Shown: piece after piece, positions 11,738 through 23,269 of the stretch
How positions within the stretch are numbered: the stretch's first letter is position 1
How the letters are laid out: every line of letters begins with the position of its first letter
Source: Micropterix aruncella
Lineage: Eukaryota > Arthropoda > Insecta > Lepidoptera > Micropterigidae
Length of the DNA stretch: 64,000 nucleotides
Direction of reading: 5' to 3'
Assembly (NCBI GenBank): GCA_944548615.1
Contig: OX155967.1
Coordinates: 19,761,554 to 19,825,553 of the forward strand
Translations under genes and position numbers: made by a program
The notes under the pieces: model-generated
The model's input: the letters and a program-made list of their open reading frames with translations, nothing else
Database searches by the model: none
Told to the model about the DNA's origin: nothing

Positions 11738-11971
11738 TCATGCAGATGTGTGAACTGGTGCGTTATCTTCCTGCACAATCCACCGTTTACCTTCAAACAT
11801 TTCGTCAAAATTTATGTTTTGCACTTTCAAAAGTTCGATGTAGCGTTTAGAGTTTCGTCGACTTTCCAGGACAACCGAATCCATAGCAACATGAAAAGAA
11901 ATTGCTGCCCACGCCATGATGAAACCAACACTGACGTGACGGCGGGGCAAAAATAGCTCCAGTTTGATCAC
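11738..11971 (-). pseudogene. Tc1/mariner-family transposase fragment
   Basis: Seventy-seven codons spanning the segment around the second catalytic aspartate: 'GFIMAWAAISFH' (family norm: V-M-V-W-G-A-I-S) and 'WIVQEDNAPVHTS', where the D of 'EDNAPVH' is the second acid of the DDE/D triad. Neither the N-terminal DNA-binding part nor the third acid is present. A small relic. Confidence 0.75.
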
Positions 11972-12424
11972 GATTTCGTGTTAAAACCCAATATTTATCA
12001 TAATAAAATATATCTTAGAGCACTTATCAATAATCGAGCTTTCGATTAGTGAAAGAATTTTTGAAATCGGAAGAGTAGTTTCGAAGATTACCCAATATAT
12101 ACACACTTACTATCTTACAAACATTACTTCTTTGTAATATAAGTATATATTATGTGATTTCATACGTTCCGACTGAAAATTAAGTAAAATTATGCCCTGA
12201 CACTATGTGTTGGGACCCTCAAAAAGTTAAAAAAGTTAAACCAAAAGCGTTCTGTCCTAAATCTTACTAATTCAGAGTTTTTTTAATTATTTTTTTTTAT
12301 TTATTTGTTTTTTATTCGCTTATTACTAATCAACATTACAGTAAAACCAAGGCATTGAAAAGTACCTAATTAAAAAAATATCACCGTAAGTATACAAATA
12401 GAATGACACTTAGACTACTAGTTA

Positions 12425-12960
12425 CCTCATACGAATAAATAATTAATAGCCTGCAATTTAAACGAGTGAAGGTTGGCGGTAAAAATATCAAAATCTGTTG
12501 TCGCCAAAATCAGCACGCGCCAACAAGTTCTACCTCGTAAGGTTAGGTTAAAAATGGTGCCATCGAGCACAAAGATAATTATTTGTTACGAAAAGACTCA
12601 CCTTGGCTAGTAAGCTAGGATTATCACTTTTACCACGAATTAGATTCAAAACATATGACATGGTCAACATTTCTCTTCTGCGACAGAGAGAATTATAGCC
12701 AACCATGCCTGTGATAAATGCAGTCGGATGCAAAATGGATAATATCTGTACTGCTTGAAGTACAAAAATCTCAAAAAACATATCTCTACCTTTTCCAGCA
12801 TGAGGGTATAGGTATCTTCATGCGGGTTCCAAATAGCTGCATTCGTTTCCATGCGACTTCTAACAATCGAGTTGTACAACGTGTGCATAATTCGAATATT
12901 ATTGAAGTGTTTGGATTCCCGTATCACAAACCCCAGGGTAATACGCCAGTCATTAATTAA
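12425..12960 (-). pseudogene. LINE (jockey/R1-like) reverse transcriptase C-terminal fragment
   Basis: The minus strand reads 'TLYNSIVRSRMETNAAIWNP' and 'KVEICFLRFLYFKQYRYYP', then shifts frame and continues 'GMVGYNSLCRRREMLTM', 'LIRGKSDNPSLLAKVSLFV' and, nearer 12470, 'TTDFDIFTANLHSFK'. This is the order found at the C-terminus of jockey-type LINE polyproteins. There is at least one frameshift near 12720. Confidence 0.8.
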
Positions 12961-13231
12961 ACCACATAATATTCAGATCAAGTATATATTCCGTCCTATT
13001 TCAACAGTTTCATAATACGGTCAATTCACACGAGCAGCTGCTAGCTCCACAGTAATTGGACGACCACCTTCCCATTAACTCCACGATGAAATAGAGTCGG
13101 GGAGTTAATTGGGTCCCGTCAGTATTGAGCCGCGTACTAATCTGTATAACATTCTCATCTGAACGGTCCTTGGACATATAACAGGCGAATGGCAAACGAT
13201 AGTGCCTAATATTGATAAGTATATTTATATA

Positions 13232-13338
13232 CTAGCAGCTGTTGCCCGCGGCTTCGCTTCGCTTAAACTTTCGAATCGATTTGTTAATTTGAGTAGGGTG
13301 GCGTTTATTTGCCTTTTTAGACGGTACCTTTCGGTATA
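13232..13338 (-). mobile_element. Helitron-type terminus interrupted by mariner
   Basis: Read on the minus strand, the sequence ends in CTAG followed by T, preceded by the GC-rich block 'gcgaagccgcgggcaacagc'. This is the CTRR|T terminus seen at 17311, 48467 and 57909. The mariner at 13339 interrupts the remainder. Confidence 0.45.
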
Positions 13339-14622
13339 CCTTCTGTCTAAAAAGTTCCGGGAATTTAGAATTTAAAAAGATAAAAAAAAAAAATGTAAAG
13401 TTGGTAGAATTGTCTTTATTTACTCTATGCCTAGAATGCGTGCGAACTGTCAGCCATTTTGATTAGAACAGCAATTGAATTGTACACCTTAGTAGTGCGA
13501 CATGATTTTCACAATGAACCAAAGTATTGAACAAAGAGTTTGCCTTAAATTTTGTGTTGCGATAGGATTTTCGTATGCCAATTCCCTAAAAATGTTAGAA
13601 AAGGCTTATGGTGAATTAGTTCTATCCAAAACACGGATCTACGTGTGGTACAAAGCATTCAAGGAGGGCCGAGAGATCGTCGAAGACAACCCTCGTTCCG
13701 GGCGACCTTCGACCTCTTCAAAAGACGAAAATATCGAAAAAGTCAAGGAAATTGTGCTCCGTAATCGCCATTCCCGTGACCTGAACCTTAAGTCTCATGA
13801 GTCCATTCGCTCGATTTTGGTAGATAAATTGGGTATGAGACGCAGCGCCGCTCGGCTCGTTCCAAAGGAGTTGAATTTTCTACAACAACAGTACCGCAAA
13901 CAAACTTCTTTAGACATGCTGGATCGCGTCGATTCTGATTCCACATGCATAGAACGCATTATAACTGGCGATGAGACATGGGTCTATGAATTTGATATGC
14001 AAACAAGTCAACAGGCATCAGAGTGGAGGACAAAAGACGAGCCAAAACTGAAAAAAACACGACAAAGTCGTTCAAAAGTCAAAGTGATGCTCATTGTTTT
14101 CTTTGATATTCGCGGTTTAGTCCATCACGAATTTGTTCCAGAAGAACTAACGGTCAATAAGGAATATTATTTGGCCGTTTTAATGCGTTTACGTGAGAAA
14201 ATCCGTCAAATACGGCCTGAATTGTGGATCAACGATTCGTGGATTTTGCACGACGATAATGCACTGTCGCATAGAGCAGCAATTGTGACCGAATTTAGGG
14301 CCAAAAACGCGACAAATACAATTGATCAACCACCGTATTCACCAGATTTGGCCTCGTCAGACTTCTTTCTGTTCCCAAAACTAAAATTGCCTCTTCGTGG
14401 TACCCGTTTTGAGTCCATAGAGTCTATTAAAGAAAATTCGTGGAAGGATTTGAAGGCTATACCGTAAAACGCCTACAAAACGTGTTTAGAAGATTGGAAA
14501 AAACGCTGGCGAATGAGTGTTGCATCAAATGGGGACTACTTTGAAGGTGATAAAATAAACATTGACGATTAAACGAAAATTGTGTGTTTTATTTAATAAT
14601 TCCCGGTACTTTTTAGACAGAG
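13339..14622 (+). mobile_element. mariner transposon, near-complete
   Basis: About 1.28 kb, the usual mariner length. The terminal inverted repeats are related to 'ctctgtctaaaaagtaccgg' (left 13339-13367, right 14597-14622) with a few mismatches. Both sides abut TA, the mariner target dinucleotide. It contains a single transposase gene on the plus strand. Confidence 0.85.
13502..14572 (+). pseudogene. mariner transposase, one nonsense codon
   Basis: The frame is open from 13502; the likelier start is the ATG at 13514, giving MNQSIEQR. It runs to a TAA at 14465-14467 and then on in the same frame to the natural end at 14570-14572 (about 350 residues, normal for the family). The N-terminal helix-turn-helix is followed by 'NPRSGRPSTS'. 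The mariner D,D34D catalytic core is complete: 'GDETWVYEFD', 'LHDDNALSHRA' and 'YSPDLASSDFFLF'. The segment after 'IVLRNRHS' seems a few residues shorter than usual between the two HTH motifs. The single premature stop removes only the last 35 codons, after all catalytic residues, so partial activity of a truncated product cannot be excluded from sequence alone. Confidence 0.85.
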
Positions 14623-14745
14623 TATACTACCTATAGTAAAAGACGTCCAGTTCGCGTCGCGTTTTTCGCCAACCGCCCCCTTCACATGAAGTGGCTACTT
14701 AATAGCAATTGGACAGGAGTTAAATCTTGAAATTGAAATTGTAAT

Positions 14746-15210
14746 ATCTTAACGCCTATACTTGACTACGGTGATGTTTGTTATATAGATTCCAGTGAGG
14801 TTATTTTGAATAAGCTGGAGCGTCTGCAAAATATCTTACTCAGGTATGTTTTTAATTTGCGAAAGCTCGACCACGTTAGCTGCTTTCGTGAGCAACTTCA
14901 TTGGCTTCCTATTCGCGGTCGAAGAAATTTGCATACGTTGTCGCTACTCTACAACATACTCAATAACCCCACCTCACCCTCCTATCTCAAGGAGAATTTC
15001 CACTCTTTGGGAGGCCACGGTCTTCCACTTCGATCAAGCCGGGATAACACACTTGCCATTCCGATACATCATTCTTCTGTTTACACGCAGTCTTTTACAG
15101 TCCATTCTGCTCGTTTATGGAATCAGCTCCCTCTCTCTATCAGGCATGCACCTTCGCTGCATACTTTCAAAAAGTTGTTGAAGAAACATTTATTTTTACA
15201 CAGCCACTAA
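14746..15210 (+). pseudogene. LINE reverse transcriptase C-terminal fragment
   Basis: The frame begins near 'TPILDYGDVCY', continues 'LERLQNILLRYVFNLRK', 'LHWLPIRGRRNLHTLSLLY' and 'VHSARLWNQLPLSIRHAPS', and ends at a natural stop at 15208-15210. This is the C-terminal third of a CR1/jockey-like polyprotein. It is unbroken but 5'-truncated, so it is not functional. It lies about 60 bp upstream of a long (AT)n tract. Confidence 0.8.
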
Positions 15211-15266
15211 CCGAATACCTCACCTTGTCTTCTCCTTTATTCTTCCCTGGACAACCTTAGCATAAG

Positions 15267-15410
<144 letters not shown>

Positions 15411-15418
15411 TACAAATA

Positions 15419-15621
<203 letters not shown>

Positions 15622-15869
15622 GATGATTCGCAGTAAAATAAAATTAGTAAACGCCACTTGAATAGCAGCGAAGGAAATCCCAGCTTGGATTGGGAAACGC
15701 TTATGTTTGAATGAGATATACTTACGGATGTGCACGACTTTCGATTGTGCATGTTAGTTTATGGGCCCCTTTACCGTCGACGAACGATCACTCATCATCC
15801 ATATATCTCAAAAATCGAGCTTTTTCCTTTTTGCAACACAAAATGCCTCCAATTGAGGCTAAGAAATTC

Positions 15870-15990
15870 AAGTGTGAGTGTGTGTATGTTTGGGTTTGTA
15901 TGTGTGTGTGCGTGTATGTATGTGTATGTGTGTGTGGGTGTGTGTATCTGTAGTGCGAATGTGCTTGTGAGTGCTTGTGCATGCTAATTC
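15870..15990. repeat. TG-rich low-complexity tract
   Basis: An imperfect (TG)n / (TGTA)n run. The frames encoded across it are compositional artefacts. Confidence 0.85.
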
Positions 15991-16262
15991 AATCCGATCT
16001 GATAATCAGCTTTTCACGTACCTCCTTAACAAAGGATCGACTATTCTGATGGCTTAATATGTCAATATCGTGAAAGCATACATTGTATGCATGCATAACG
16101 CGCGGCAATAGCGAATTGGAACCATAGTTAGTGTTGAACCTTGGTAGGTAAAAAGTTGAGTGAGCACGTGCGAGTCGGGAAGGCGCTCGTATGCTCACCC
16201 TACTCAGGAGGTATGAACTGTCCAACCCAGTATGAACAATTTTATGTAGAAACGACATATCT
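15989..16262 (-). pseudogene. LINE reverse transcriptase C-terminal fragment
   Basis: The minus strand encodes 'MSFLHKIVHTGLDSSYLLS', then 'FYLPRFNTNYGSNSLLPRV' and 'NSRSFVKEVREKL' before a stop. The block 'TNYGxNxxLPR' is the same region as 'TNYRQNAFLWR' in the fragment at 21.5 kb. This is the C-terminus of a jockey-type LINE. Confidence 0.7.
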
Positions 16263-16450
16263 GATACTACTCGCCGGTCCTCTAATGTCTCTAAACCATT
16301 TATTTATTTATGTTAAACCAACGGCCGTGCGCCCCGACACAGCCCACAAACTTTTTTTTGAACAGACGACGATATTGAAATATTTATTAATGTGCGAAAC
16401 TCATTGTATAGTTATACAATGAATTATGTTATCGGAGTAAATTAACTGAT
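16250..16450 (+). repeat. Interspersed repeat, partial copy (family also at 20.6 and 23.3 kb)
   Basis: It shares 'tacaatgaattatgttatcgg', 'gtgcgaaact' and neighbouring words with 23290-23390. The class is unknown. 16450-17310 holds nothing I recognise apart from AT-rich sequence. Confidence 0.35.
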
Positions 16451-17310
16451 ATCTGATATCTAATATTAAATACAATCTTTGACTATTCCTATTATTAACC
16501 TTGACTATTCTTTTAACTATTTCCTATTATTTAATATTGGTGTCGCACGATTATGTATTTTCCGTATTTTATTTTAATTATATCCTATTTGTATCATTAG
16601 CTATAACTTATTTGTCATTATGATGGTACTAGAAAAGTTGTTTTACTTGCCGAATCTACGTAAATAAAAATTAAAGAGCTCGCCTGATTTTCAACAAGTC
16701 CTGGCACTTATTGGGACGGCAGCACTATATTTATGCTAATGCTCATATAGGCCACGTATATTTTTTTTATAGGAATAAATGTAATAATAATTATAAAGGG
16801 ATCCCTCTTGAAGGCAAAAAAAAACATTTTATGATATTTTTATAATATTTTTTTTACTTCAAGTTGAAATCTGATCATGAATCTTTTATATCAATTTTAT
16901 TAACATTTTAAAAACCATTTTTTTGCAATACTAAAAAAAATATACATTGAATTGAAATGACGGTATCTGTTTGCGCCCGTAATAGCGAGGGTAATTTTGG
17001 CTGAAACAAAAAAAGTAAACTAAGGTATTTATTTTTACATGTGTAATTTCTAGATGACTTAAAAAAATACTAAAAGGTGTAACTTTTACAATTTCCGAGG
17101 ATTTAAAAAAATATTACCGAATTTCGCGCAAAAATTTTGTGTTTAACTAGTTTAACTAGTAATGTTTTTTAGTTCATATAGAAGAGAATTGAATAATCTT
17201 GAATAAGTTTTTGGAACATCTTGATCCGTCAAGTAGTTTTTTTTATCAAGTAGGCGCAAAACAAAAAAATATGGTTGTGAGACAAACGCGTTTAAAGTTT
17301 TATTTAAAGA

Positions 17311-18026
17311 CTAGCTGACGTGTCAAATTTTTTACTTGTGATGAAATTATGAGTGTGGTTTGGTTAGTACTGAGTGCTATGATTTATTTCCTGACTTCCA
17401 AAAAAAGGGTTATATTTTTACTGCATATGTATGTATGTATTTGCATGCCAATTTGGCTATATTGCCGTTATTTGTGAGTGTCTTCTTGTGAGTGTCTTAT
17501 TTGTGAGTGTCTTATCTCTTTAACCATTTATGTAGTGAAAGGGAAAATTCCTTTGTTTTAAACACTTTAGAGACGCACAGAGACGATAAATTTACTTATT
17601 TTGATATGAATTCATAATTGTCGATAATATGACCAATAAACACGACCTAACGATTTAAATTATGTTTTTTATATAAAAAAACTACTTTTTGTGACTTAAA
17701 TATAAAATTTAGTCATATGCTGTCGCTGACGTTTTTGTAGGCATTACCAAGCTCTTCAACTTTTCTCTGAACTTAATCATATATCTTTCATCGTTAAGGC
17801 AGCGTTAATTAGAAACGTTTTCGTTCGACTGTTTTTTCTCTGACTTACTTTGCAAATCCGACTACCACGAAAATGCCTTTTTAATTTTCGGATTAATATT
17901 AAGCCTATGACATTTACAAATAACGTGGCTTTCTACTGGTAAGAGAATTTTAAAAATCGGTTTAGTAGATCCAGAGATTACTTCCTACAACCTCACAAAC
18001 TTTACCTCTTTATAATATTAGTATAG
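17311..18026 (-). mobile_element. Helitron-like non-autonomous element
   Basis: On the minus strand it begins near 'ctatactaatattataaagagg' and ends 'gtcagctag' followed by T, matching the Helitron rule of a 5' TC-rich start and a 3' CTRR|T end. It is homologous to the opposite-strand copy at 47640-48467 ('ttaaaacaaagg', 'caaatccgactaccacgaaa'). No helicase frame is preserved in this copy. Confidence 0.5.
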
Positions 18027-18419
18027 GAAAGTGGTAGGTTTTTTAACACTGACAATTTGCAACTATCAGCGATTCCAGAGGTAAAAAAATCATGAACAGA
18101 TTGCAACTTAAAGTCAAAAATAATAAACATGAAAAGTATGTTTTTTAGCCGTACCAGGCTTGTCTCTTAACCCGTTGAGTAAGAGTCAGCCAAATCTGGT
18201 CGCGAAACAATTATCCGTTGAGTACGAGTCGACCAAATCTGGTCGCGCGTTTTTTTCACTTCTTCGATGTTCTCATATTTATTCATAATTATCTAATTGT
18301 TTTACAAAATGATATTTCAATATTCTAGGATAGAAAACGAATTTACCGCGTGAAATTTGTAGGACCCGACGTTTCGGTGACGTTGCAGCCGCCGTTGTCT
18401 AGGGTAGACTGAAGAGCTG

Positions 18420-19739
18420 TCAGTCCGTTGTTTTGCGGGTAGGCCGCAAACCGCTGCCGCCACTGCGTAGGTTATAACGGTGGTGGGGGGCCGGGCTCTG
18501 AGCGCGGGAATTTTTAAAATCCGTCTTGCACACAACACTCACTGTATCCTGTTTTACGTCTTTGCGTTCGGCGTTCGGCGGCGGGAACATTTTAAGAAGA
18601 GGGTTCCACGTAGAAGAGAGTTTGTAGCCGTCATCTCTATTGAAGTTCGGAGTTCTTCTTATTTCAATGGCTTCCCGGATCATGCGAGGAAAGTAGAATT
18701 GTTCCTTGGATAGAACAATGGGATTTTGAAACTGCATCCAGTGGTTACTTCCGCTATCCAATATATGTTCGCAGATCGCCGATTTTTCTCGCTGAACGTT
18801 TTTAACAGCTTTGATGTGTTCTGTCAGTCGCGTGGCTATGGGCCGTTTCGTTTGTCCAACGTAGGCTAGACCGCAGCTGCATTCGACTTTATACACACCC
18901 GGGGTTTGCAGTGGTATTACATCCTTTACAGGCCTCAAAAATCGAGCTATATTTTGGGTCGGTTTGAAGATCGTTTTTATATCAAATCTGTTTAGCATCT
19001 TACTTATTCGATCAGTCACGCCCTTGACGTATGGTAAGAATGCTCTTGATCTGCTCGGTTTTTGAATTTCGTCCGTATTAGATCGTGTGCGTGTCTCGTG
19101 ATATTTTCCGTATCCATTTTTCCTAAGGACATCATTGACATGTTCCATCTCCTTCGGAAAATGCTCAGTGTCGCATAGAGCGCGTGCTCGATTCACGAGC
19201 GACGTTTGCACTGAACGTAGATGGTAGGGATGATGGTGTGAGCTTGCATGCAAATATCTGTCTGTATGTGTGGGCTTCCGATATACCGTATGTCCGAGAG
19301 TATTGTCACTTCTCCTCGTCACTTTGACATCCAAAAATGGTAAGGAACCGTCCTTCTCTGCTTCATAGGTGAAACTGATTTTTGGGTGTATGGAGTTTAG
19401 ATGACCCAGGAATTCTTTCACCGTTTGAATGTTGCCTTTCAGGATGCAGAAGGTATCATCCACGTAGCGAAGCCAGAGAATGGGTTTAATTTTGGAGGTT
19501 TTTATGGCTAATTCCTCAAAATATTCCATATATAGGTCACTAACTATCGGCGATACGGGGCATCCCATTGCTACTCCGTCGATTTGTTTGTAATAATCGC
19601 CGTTCCATAGAAAGTAGCAGGATGTCAGGCAATGTTGAAGCATGTCGGCGTAGCTAATAGGGAGGTCCTCAGACCTTAGTTTATCTCTCACCACCGTAAG
19701 ACACTCCGAAATGGGCAAATTCGTAAATAATGTAATGTA
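18420..19739 (-). pseudogene. Penelope-like reverse transcriptase/GIY-YIG endonuclease, 5'-truncated
   Basis: About 440 residues, uninterrupted but missing the N-terminal half. The RT region starts abruptly at 'LFTNLPISECL' and contains 'DGVAMGCPVSPIVSDLYM', the catalytic 'LRYVDDTF' and 'SLPFLDVKVTR'. These are hallmarks of Penelope RTs. The C-terminal endonuclease begins 'GVYKVECSCGLAYVGQTK', the GIY-YIG motif with the CxC insertion typical of Penelope elements, followed by 'RPIATRLTEHIKAVK' (catalytic Arg) and ending 'RKTTD'. Codons upstream of 'LFTN' belong to the inverted arm rather than to the gene. Penelope enzymes copy their RNA at nicked chromosomal targets. This copy lacks fingers and palm motif A, so it should be inactive. 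Confidence 0.85.
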
Positions 19740-20246
19740 AAGGATGTAATACCACTGCAAACCCCGGGTGTGTATAAAGTCGAATGCAGCTGCGGTCTAG
19801 CCTACGTTGGACAAACGAAACGGCCCATAGCCACGCGACTGACAGAACACATCAAAGCTGTTAAAAACGTTCAGCGAGAAAAATCGGCGATCTGCGAACA
19901 TATATTGGATAGCGGAAGTAACCACTGGATGCAGTTTCAAAATCCCATTGTTCTATCCAAGGAACAATTCTACTTTCCTCGCATGATCCGGGAAGCCATT
20001 GAAATAAGAAGAACTCCGAACTTCAATAGAGATGACGGCTACAAACTCTCTTCTACGTGGAACCCTCTTCTTAAAATGTTCCCGCCGCCGAACGCCGAAC
20101 GCAAAGACGTAAAACAGGATACAGTGAGTGTTGTGTGCAAGACGGATTTTAAAAATTCCCGCGCTCAGAGCCCGGCCCCCCACCACCGTTATAACCTACG
20201 CAGTGGCGGCAGCGGTTTGCGGCCTACCCGCAAAACAACGGACTGA
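19736..20246 (+). pseudogene. Inverted duplicate of the Penelope GIY-YIG endonuclease region
   Basis: The plus strand encodes the same residues as the C-terminus of the minus-strand gene, from 'VKDVIPLQTPGVYKVECS' to the identical stop after 'RKTTD'. I see no difference between the arms, indicating either recent insertion or gene conversion between them. It lacks any RT portion, so it is a duplicated fragment and not a second gene. Confidence 0.85.
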
Positions 20247-20569
20247 CAGCTCTTCAGTCTACCCTAGACAACGGCGGCTGCAACGTCACCGAAACGTCGG
20301 GTCCTACAAATTTCACGCGGTAAATTCGTTTTCTATCCTATTTATAATGTCAAACAACCGCGATAGTCTTCGATTTTATATTCAATATTCTATATTCGAA
20401 ATTTCAGAACAATCATTGTGCAGTTGTTCTTTTTATGATTGGTGTAGTAGTTTCGTAGTTATAGTACTTTAAGGTCGATGTCGCCGAAAATCCTGCAAAA
20501 GAGACAGATGCATCCATGAAAATACCCATTAACTCCAAGGGTTAATGGACATGTATTAATGTAAGACCA

Positions 20570-21080
20570 ATATATTTTGTAAATATGTTGATTAAATTAT
20601 TAAATAAATAGATAAATGCAAACTCTTCCAAACAAGTATCGTGGATAGTTGTTAAATTACTAACCACGATAATAAATGTACGTTCGGTATAGCTTACGGG
20701 AGTCGATTTCGTCGGGAGGGTGTCAGGAAATGGCGGCATCGGCATTGTCTGCGGCCGTTGGCAGGGTTTAGTATGGCGGAGCCCAGCGCAACGTCATTGC
20801 AGCGCGGTGCGGCCATCGGAACAAGAAAAGTTTCAATTGAAACGCCGGAATACGGAGCTATAACTCTTGCGGCTTATCGGGGCTCACATCGCCTCTCGCT
20901 ACCACTATACCCACCTCCCTAGTTGCCACCCCGCCCGGCCTTACACTATAGACTTACATATGAAAATCCGCTTACAGCCGCCGGACGTTAGGGATGTAAT
21001 CTCCGACGCTCCGCTTTAAATTGTACATGATACGAGCGAATGAAATCGCCTTCTTGGGCCAGTGAGCGACTCAATGTTCA
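20570..21080 (+). repeat. Interspersed repeat, copy 1 (pair with 23375-24155)
   Basis: It shares 'cgtcgggagggtgtcagg', 'aatacggagctataactctt' and 'cttacactatagacttacat' with the second copy. It is relatively GC-rich, with no conserved frame. The class is unknown. Confidence 0.5.
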
Positions 21081-21479
21081 AATGGAGTTCATTGTAACCT
21101 AAGCTCTGAGATATAACGTTATTATATCGCGTATTTTATTACAAGCAAAGCACAAATATTTTAATAATTGAAAAAAAAACGAGTGGTTTGTCGTTATTGG
21201 TCAATAACTTCAGTTCGATTCTGGTAAGTGTACAAATGAAACTATTTTCTCATTATATTATTCATATTCATATCCATATTCATTTTATAAGTATACTTAT
21301 TTATTTATTTATTTTTAGGAAAACCAACAGCTAATTATAATTTAACAAAAAGACGGATTAAGATAACAGAGAGCCAATTAAACGTTTAAGTAACGTTGTA
21401 GAAACATATGTGACCTTTCAATTAAAGCTATCGATTAAAAATACATAAAAAATTATTCAACAATTAATGCTAAAGAATT

Positions 21480-21848
21480 CGCTGCTCAGCCGCTGCCTAG
21501 CTGAGTTAATACTGGTAGAGAATAGATCAAAGTCAAAGCGTTTAATCAAATCATTGAAATTGTCACTTGTTCGCCACAGAAATGCATTTTGCCTATAGTT
21601 GGTACCAGCATGAGGAACATGAAGAGTAGGGTTAAATCTATTGAGTTTGGAAGAACACAGAGATTAATTCTATTTAGTAAGTCGGGACGGTTAATATTAT
21701 TGGAGGTGATTTTTAGCCAAAAGGTTAAGTCCGCGGTTTCACGCCGCTTAATCAAGGGGAGGATATGAAATTTCTTGCATAAATTAAAATAGTTAGATGG
21801 GCTGTATGGGATTTTCAGACGGAAGCAGAGATATTTCACGAACTTCAT
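21480..21848 (-). pseudogene. LINE reverse transcriptase C-terminal fragment (frameshifted)
   Basis: The minus strand reads 'FHILPLIKRRETADLTFWLK' and 'NNINRPDLLNRINLCV', then changes frame near 21660 to 'HVPHAGTNYRQNAFLWRTSD' and continues to about 21480. This is the C-terminal domain of a jockey-type LINE. One frameshift. Confidence 0.75.
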
Positions 21849-22039
21849 TTAAATGCGCTCGATTCTATTTAAATTTGTTTTAATATACTGGTATACAAGT
21901 CAGATACAGATTAGCAAACATCCATACATATTAACAAAGACATTTTTTTATCGTAAAGAAAAAAAATAACCATAAAAACGAAATAATATTGTAAAAAGAG
22001 GAAACACAAGACAAAATGCAAAAAGAGATCAATGGACAC

Positions 22040-22590
22040 TTTAGCCACCAAAGCATTTTAGACTTCACTCGAAACAATATTCCTCCAGTGAGTAAAACGT
22101 GTTATCTTTGAGGTAAATCTTAAGGCGTCTTTAAACACGTCAAGAGATTGCGCCTGCCTAGTGTACTCGCTGAGTTTGTTGTAAGCCGCTGGGCCGGCGA
22201 TATAGGCTAGCCTCTCCTACTTGGATAATGCATGACTTACCGAACGTAGCATACTACGGGATCTTGTTGGATAGTTGTGATGCACACCATTCACTTCAAA
22301 ATCAGTTAGATTTCTGCGAACGAACAGCGCTACTTCCATTATATAAATGGACGGCAGCGTCATGATGCAGAGATCTCTAAACAGAGGCCTAGCTGGCGTA
22401 TCAAGCGCTACACGCACTATTGTGCGGACTCCACGCTTCTGCATAACGAAGGCCCTCTGCCTGTCGGCTGCTCGCCCCCATAACTCCGCGCCGTACGTTA
22501 ACAGTGAATGAATATATGCAAAGTATGAATATGAATATATTAGATTTGATGCTTCAGCGATGTGGATGGTTGCAAAAGCCATTGTTTCAA
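22040..22590 (-). pseudogene. LINE reverse transcriptase C-terminal fragment (one nonsense codon)
   Basis: The reading starts near 'ATIHIAEASNLIYSYSYFAY', continues 'IHSLLTYGAELWGRAADRQ' (the 'SxxxYGxxLWG' block of jockey elements), 'QKRGVRTIVRVALDTPARP' and 'NYPTRSRSM', reaches a TAG near 22217, then continues in frame 'ERLAYIAGPAAYNKLSEY' and 'SLDVFKDALR'. Downstream 22600-23200 is AT-rich with no recognised content. Confidence 0.75.
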
Positions 22591-23269
22591 CTTCTAGTAG
22601 TCTTAAGAACTCAGGTTTGTTTTTTCTAACCGCGCTTAAGAACTTGCAAAACAGACAAGATATATAAGGAATTCACCAGACAATCCATGTAAGGTCCATT
22701 TATTTAATTGCACATTTAAGTACATATCAACAATAAAAATATATGGATAATGTCAACAAAATAATAACTCTAATATACAATTTAAAGCTATGTAAATACT
22801 AGAAGTAGAACAGGCATTTGTTTAATAATGTGGAACATATGAGCCCTGTCCAAAAAGCAAATGTACTAATTTTAAAAAAAATCTAAAAAGCAAATGATTT
22901 TGAAAAGTTACAAATACGCACATCAAACACTGACCTGTAAATATACATATATGTAGCTGGCCATTAGCAGCTTTGCAGCGAGAAAAAAACCAAACTATCT
23001 GATACGCGAAAGGCCGCTATTGAGACTGCAGTTTACGCTAGCGCGATTAATATCTCCGTTTATGTTTTCTGGCCATTCTACATATTAAAGTGTCTCGCGA
23101 AATTGAAAAATACTTCAGGAAAGTAGCTAAAAGCAGTGGCCAAATGTCCATTGGTTGCTAAAATGGTCTGGTCGGTAAAGGGTACGTTTACATTAGAAGC
23201 TTTATGGTCTATAACGGTCGTGCGACACGACATATCCTACCCTCTTTTTTTGAAAAGCCTACATTTTTA

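Larger units (their letters stand above)
18327..20380 (-). mobile_element. Penelope-like element with 604-bp inverted arms
   Basis: It is bounded by an 11-bp target duplication 'ttcaatattct' (18316-18326 and 20381-20391). The body (18327-19735) reads on the minus strand. The right part (19736-20339) is an exact-length inverted copy of 18327-18930, so the 3' half of the gene and the tail occur twice, tail outward. A further 41 bp (20340-20380) follows the right tail. The same 41 bp begins the Penelope insertion at 31297 in the opposite sense. The body is 5'-truncated inside the reverse transcriptase. Confidence 0.85.
18171..20541 (+). mobile_element. piggyBac-like MITE, copy b, split by a Penelope insertion
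   Basis: The outer ends are 'cccgttgagtaagagtc' (after TTAA 18167-18170) and 'actccaagg' with a terminal g (before TTAA 20542-20545). The MITE itself is 18171-18326 plus 20392-20541. Everything between is a Penelope-like element and its target duplication. The left part contains a tandem duplication of 'gttgagtacgagtc...accaaatctggtcgcg', also found in copy c. Confidence 0.75.
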
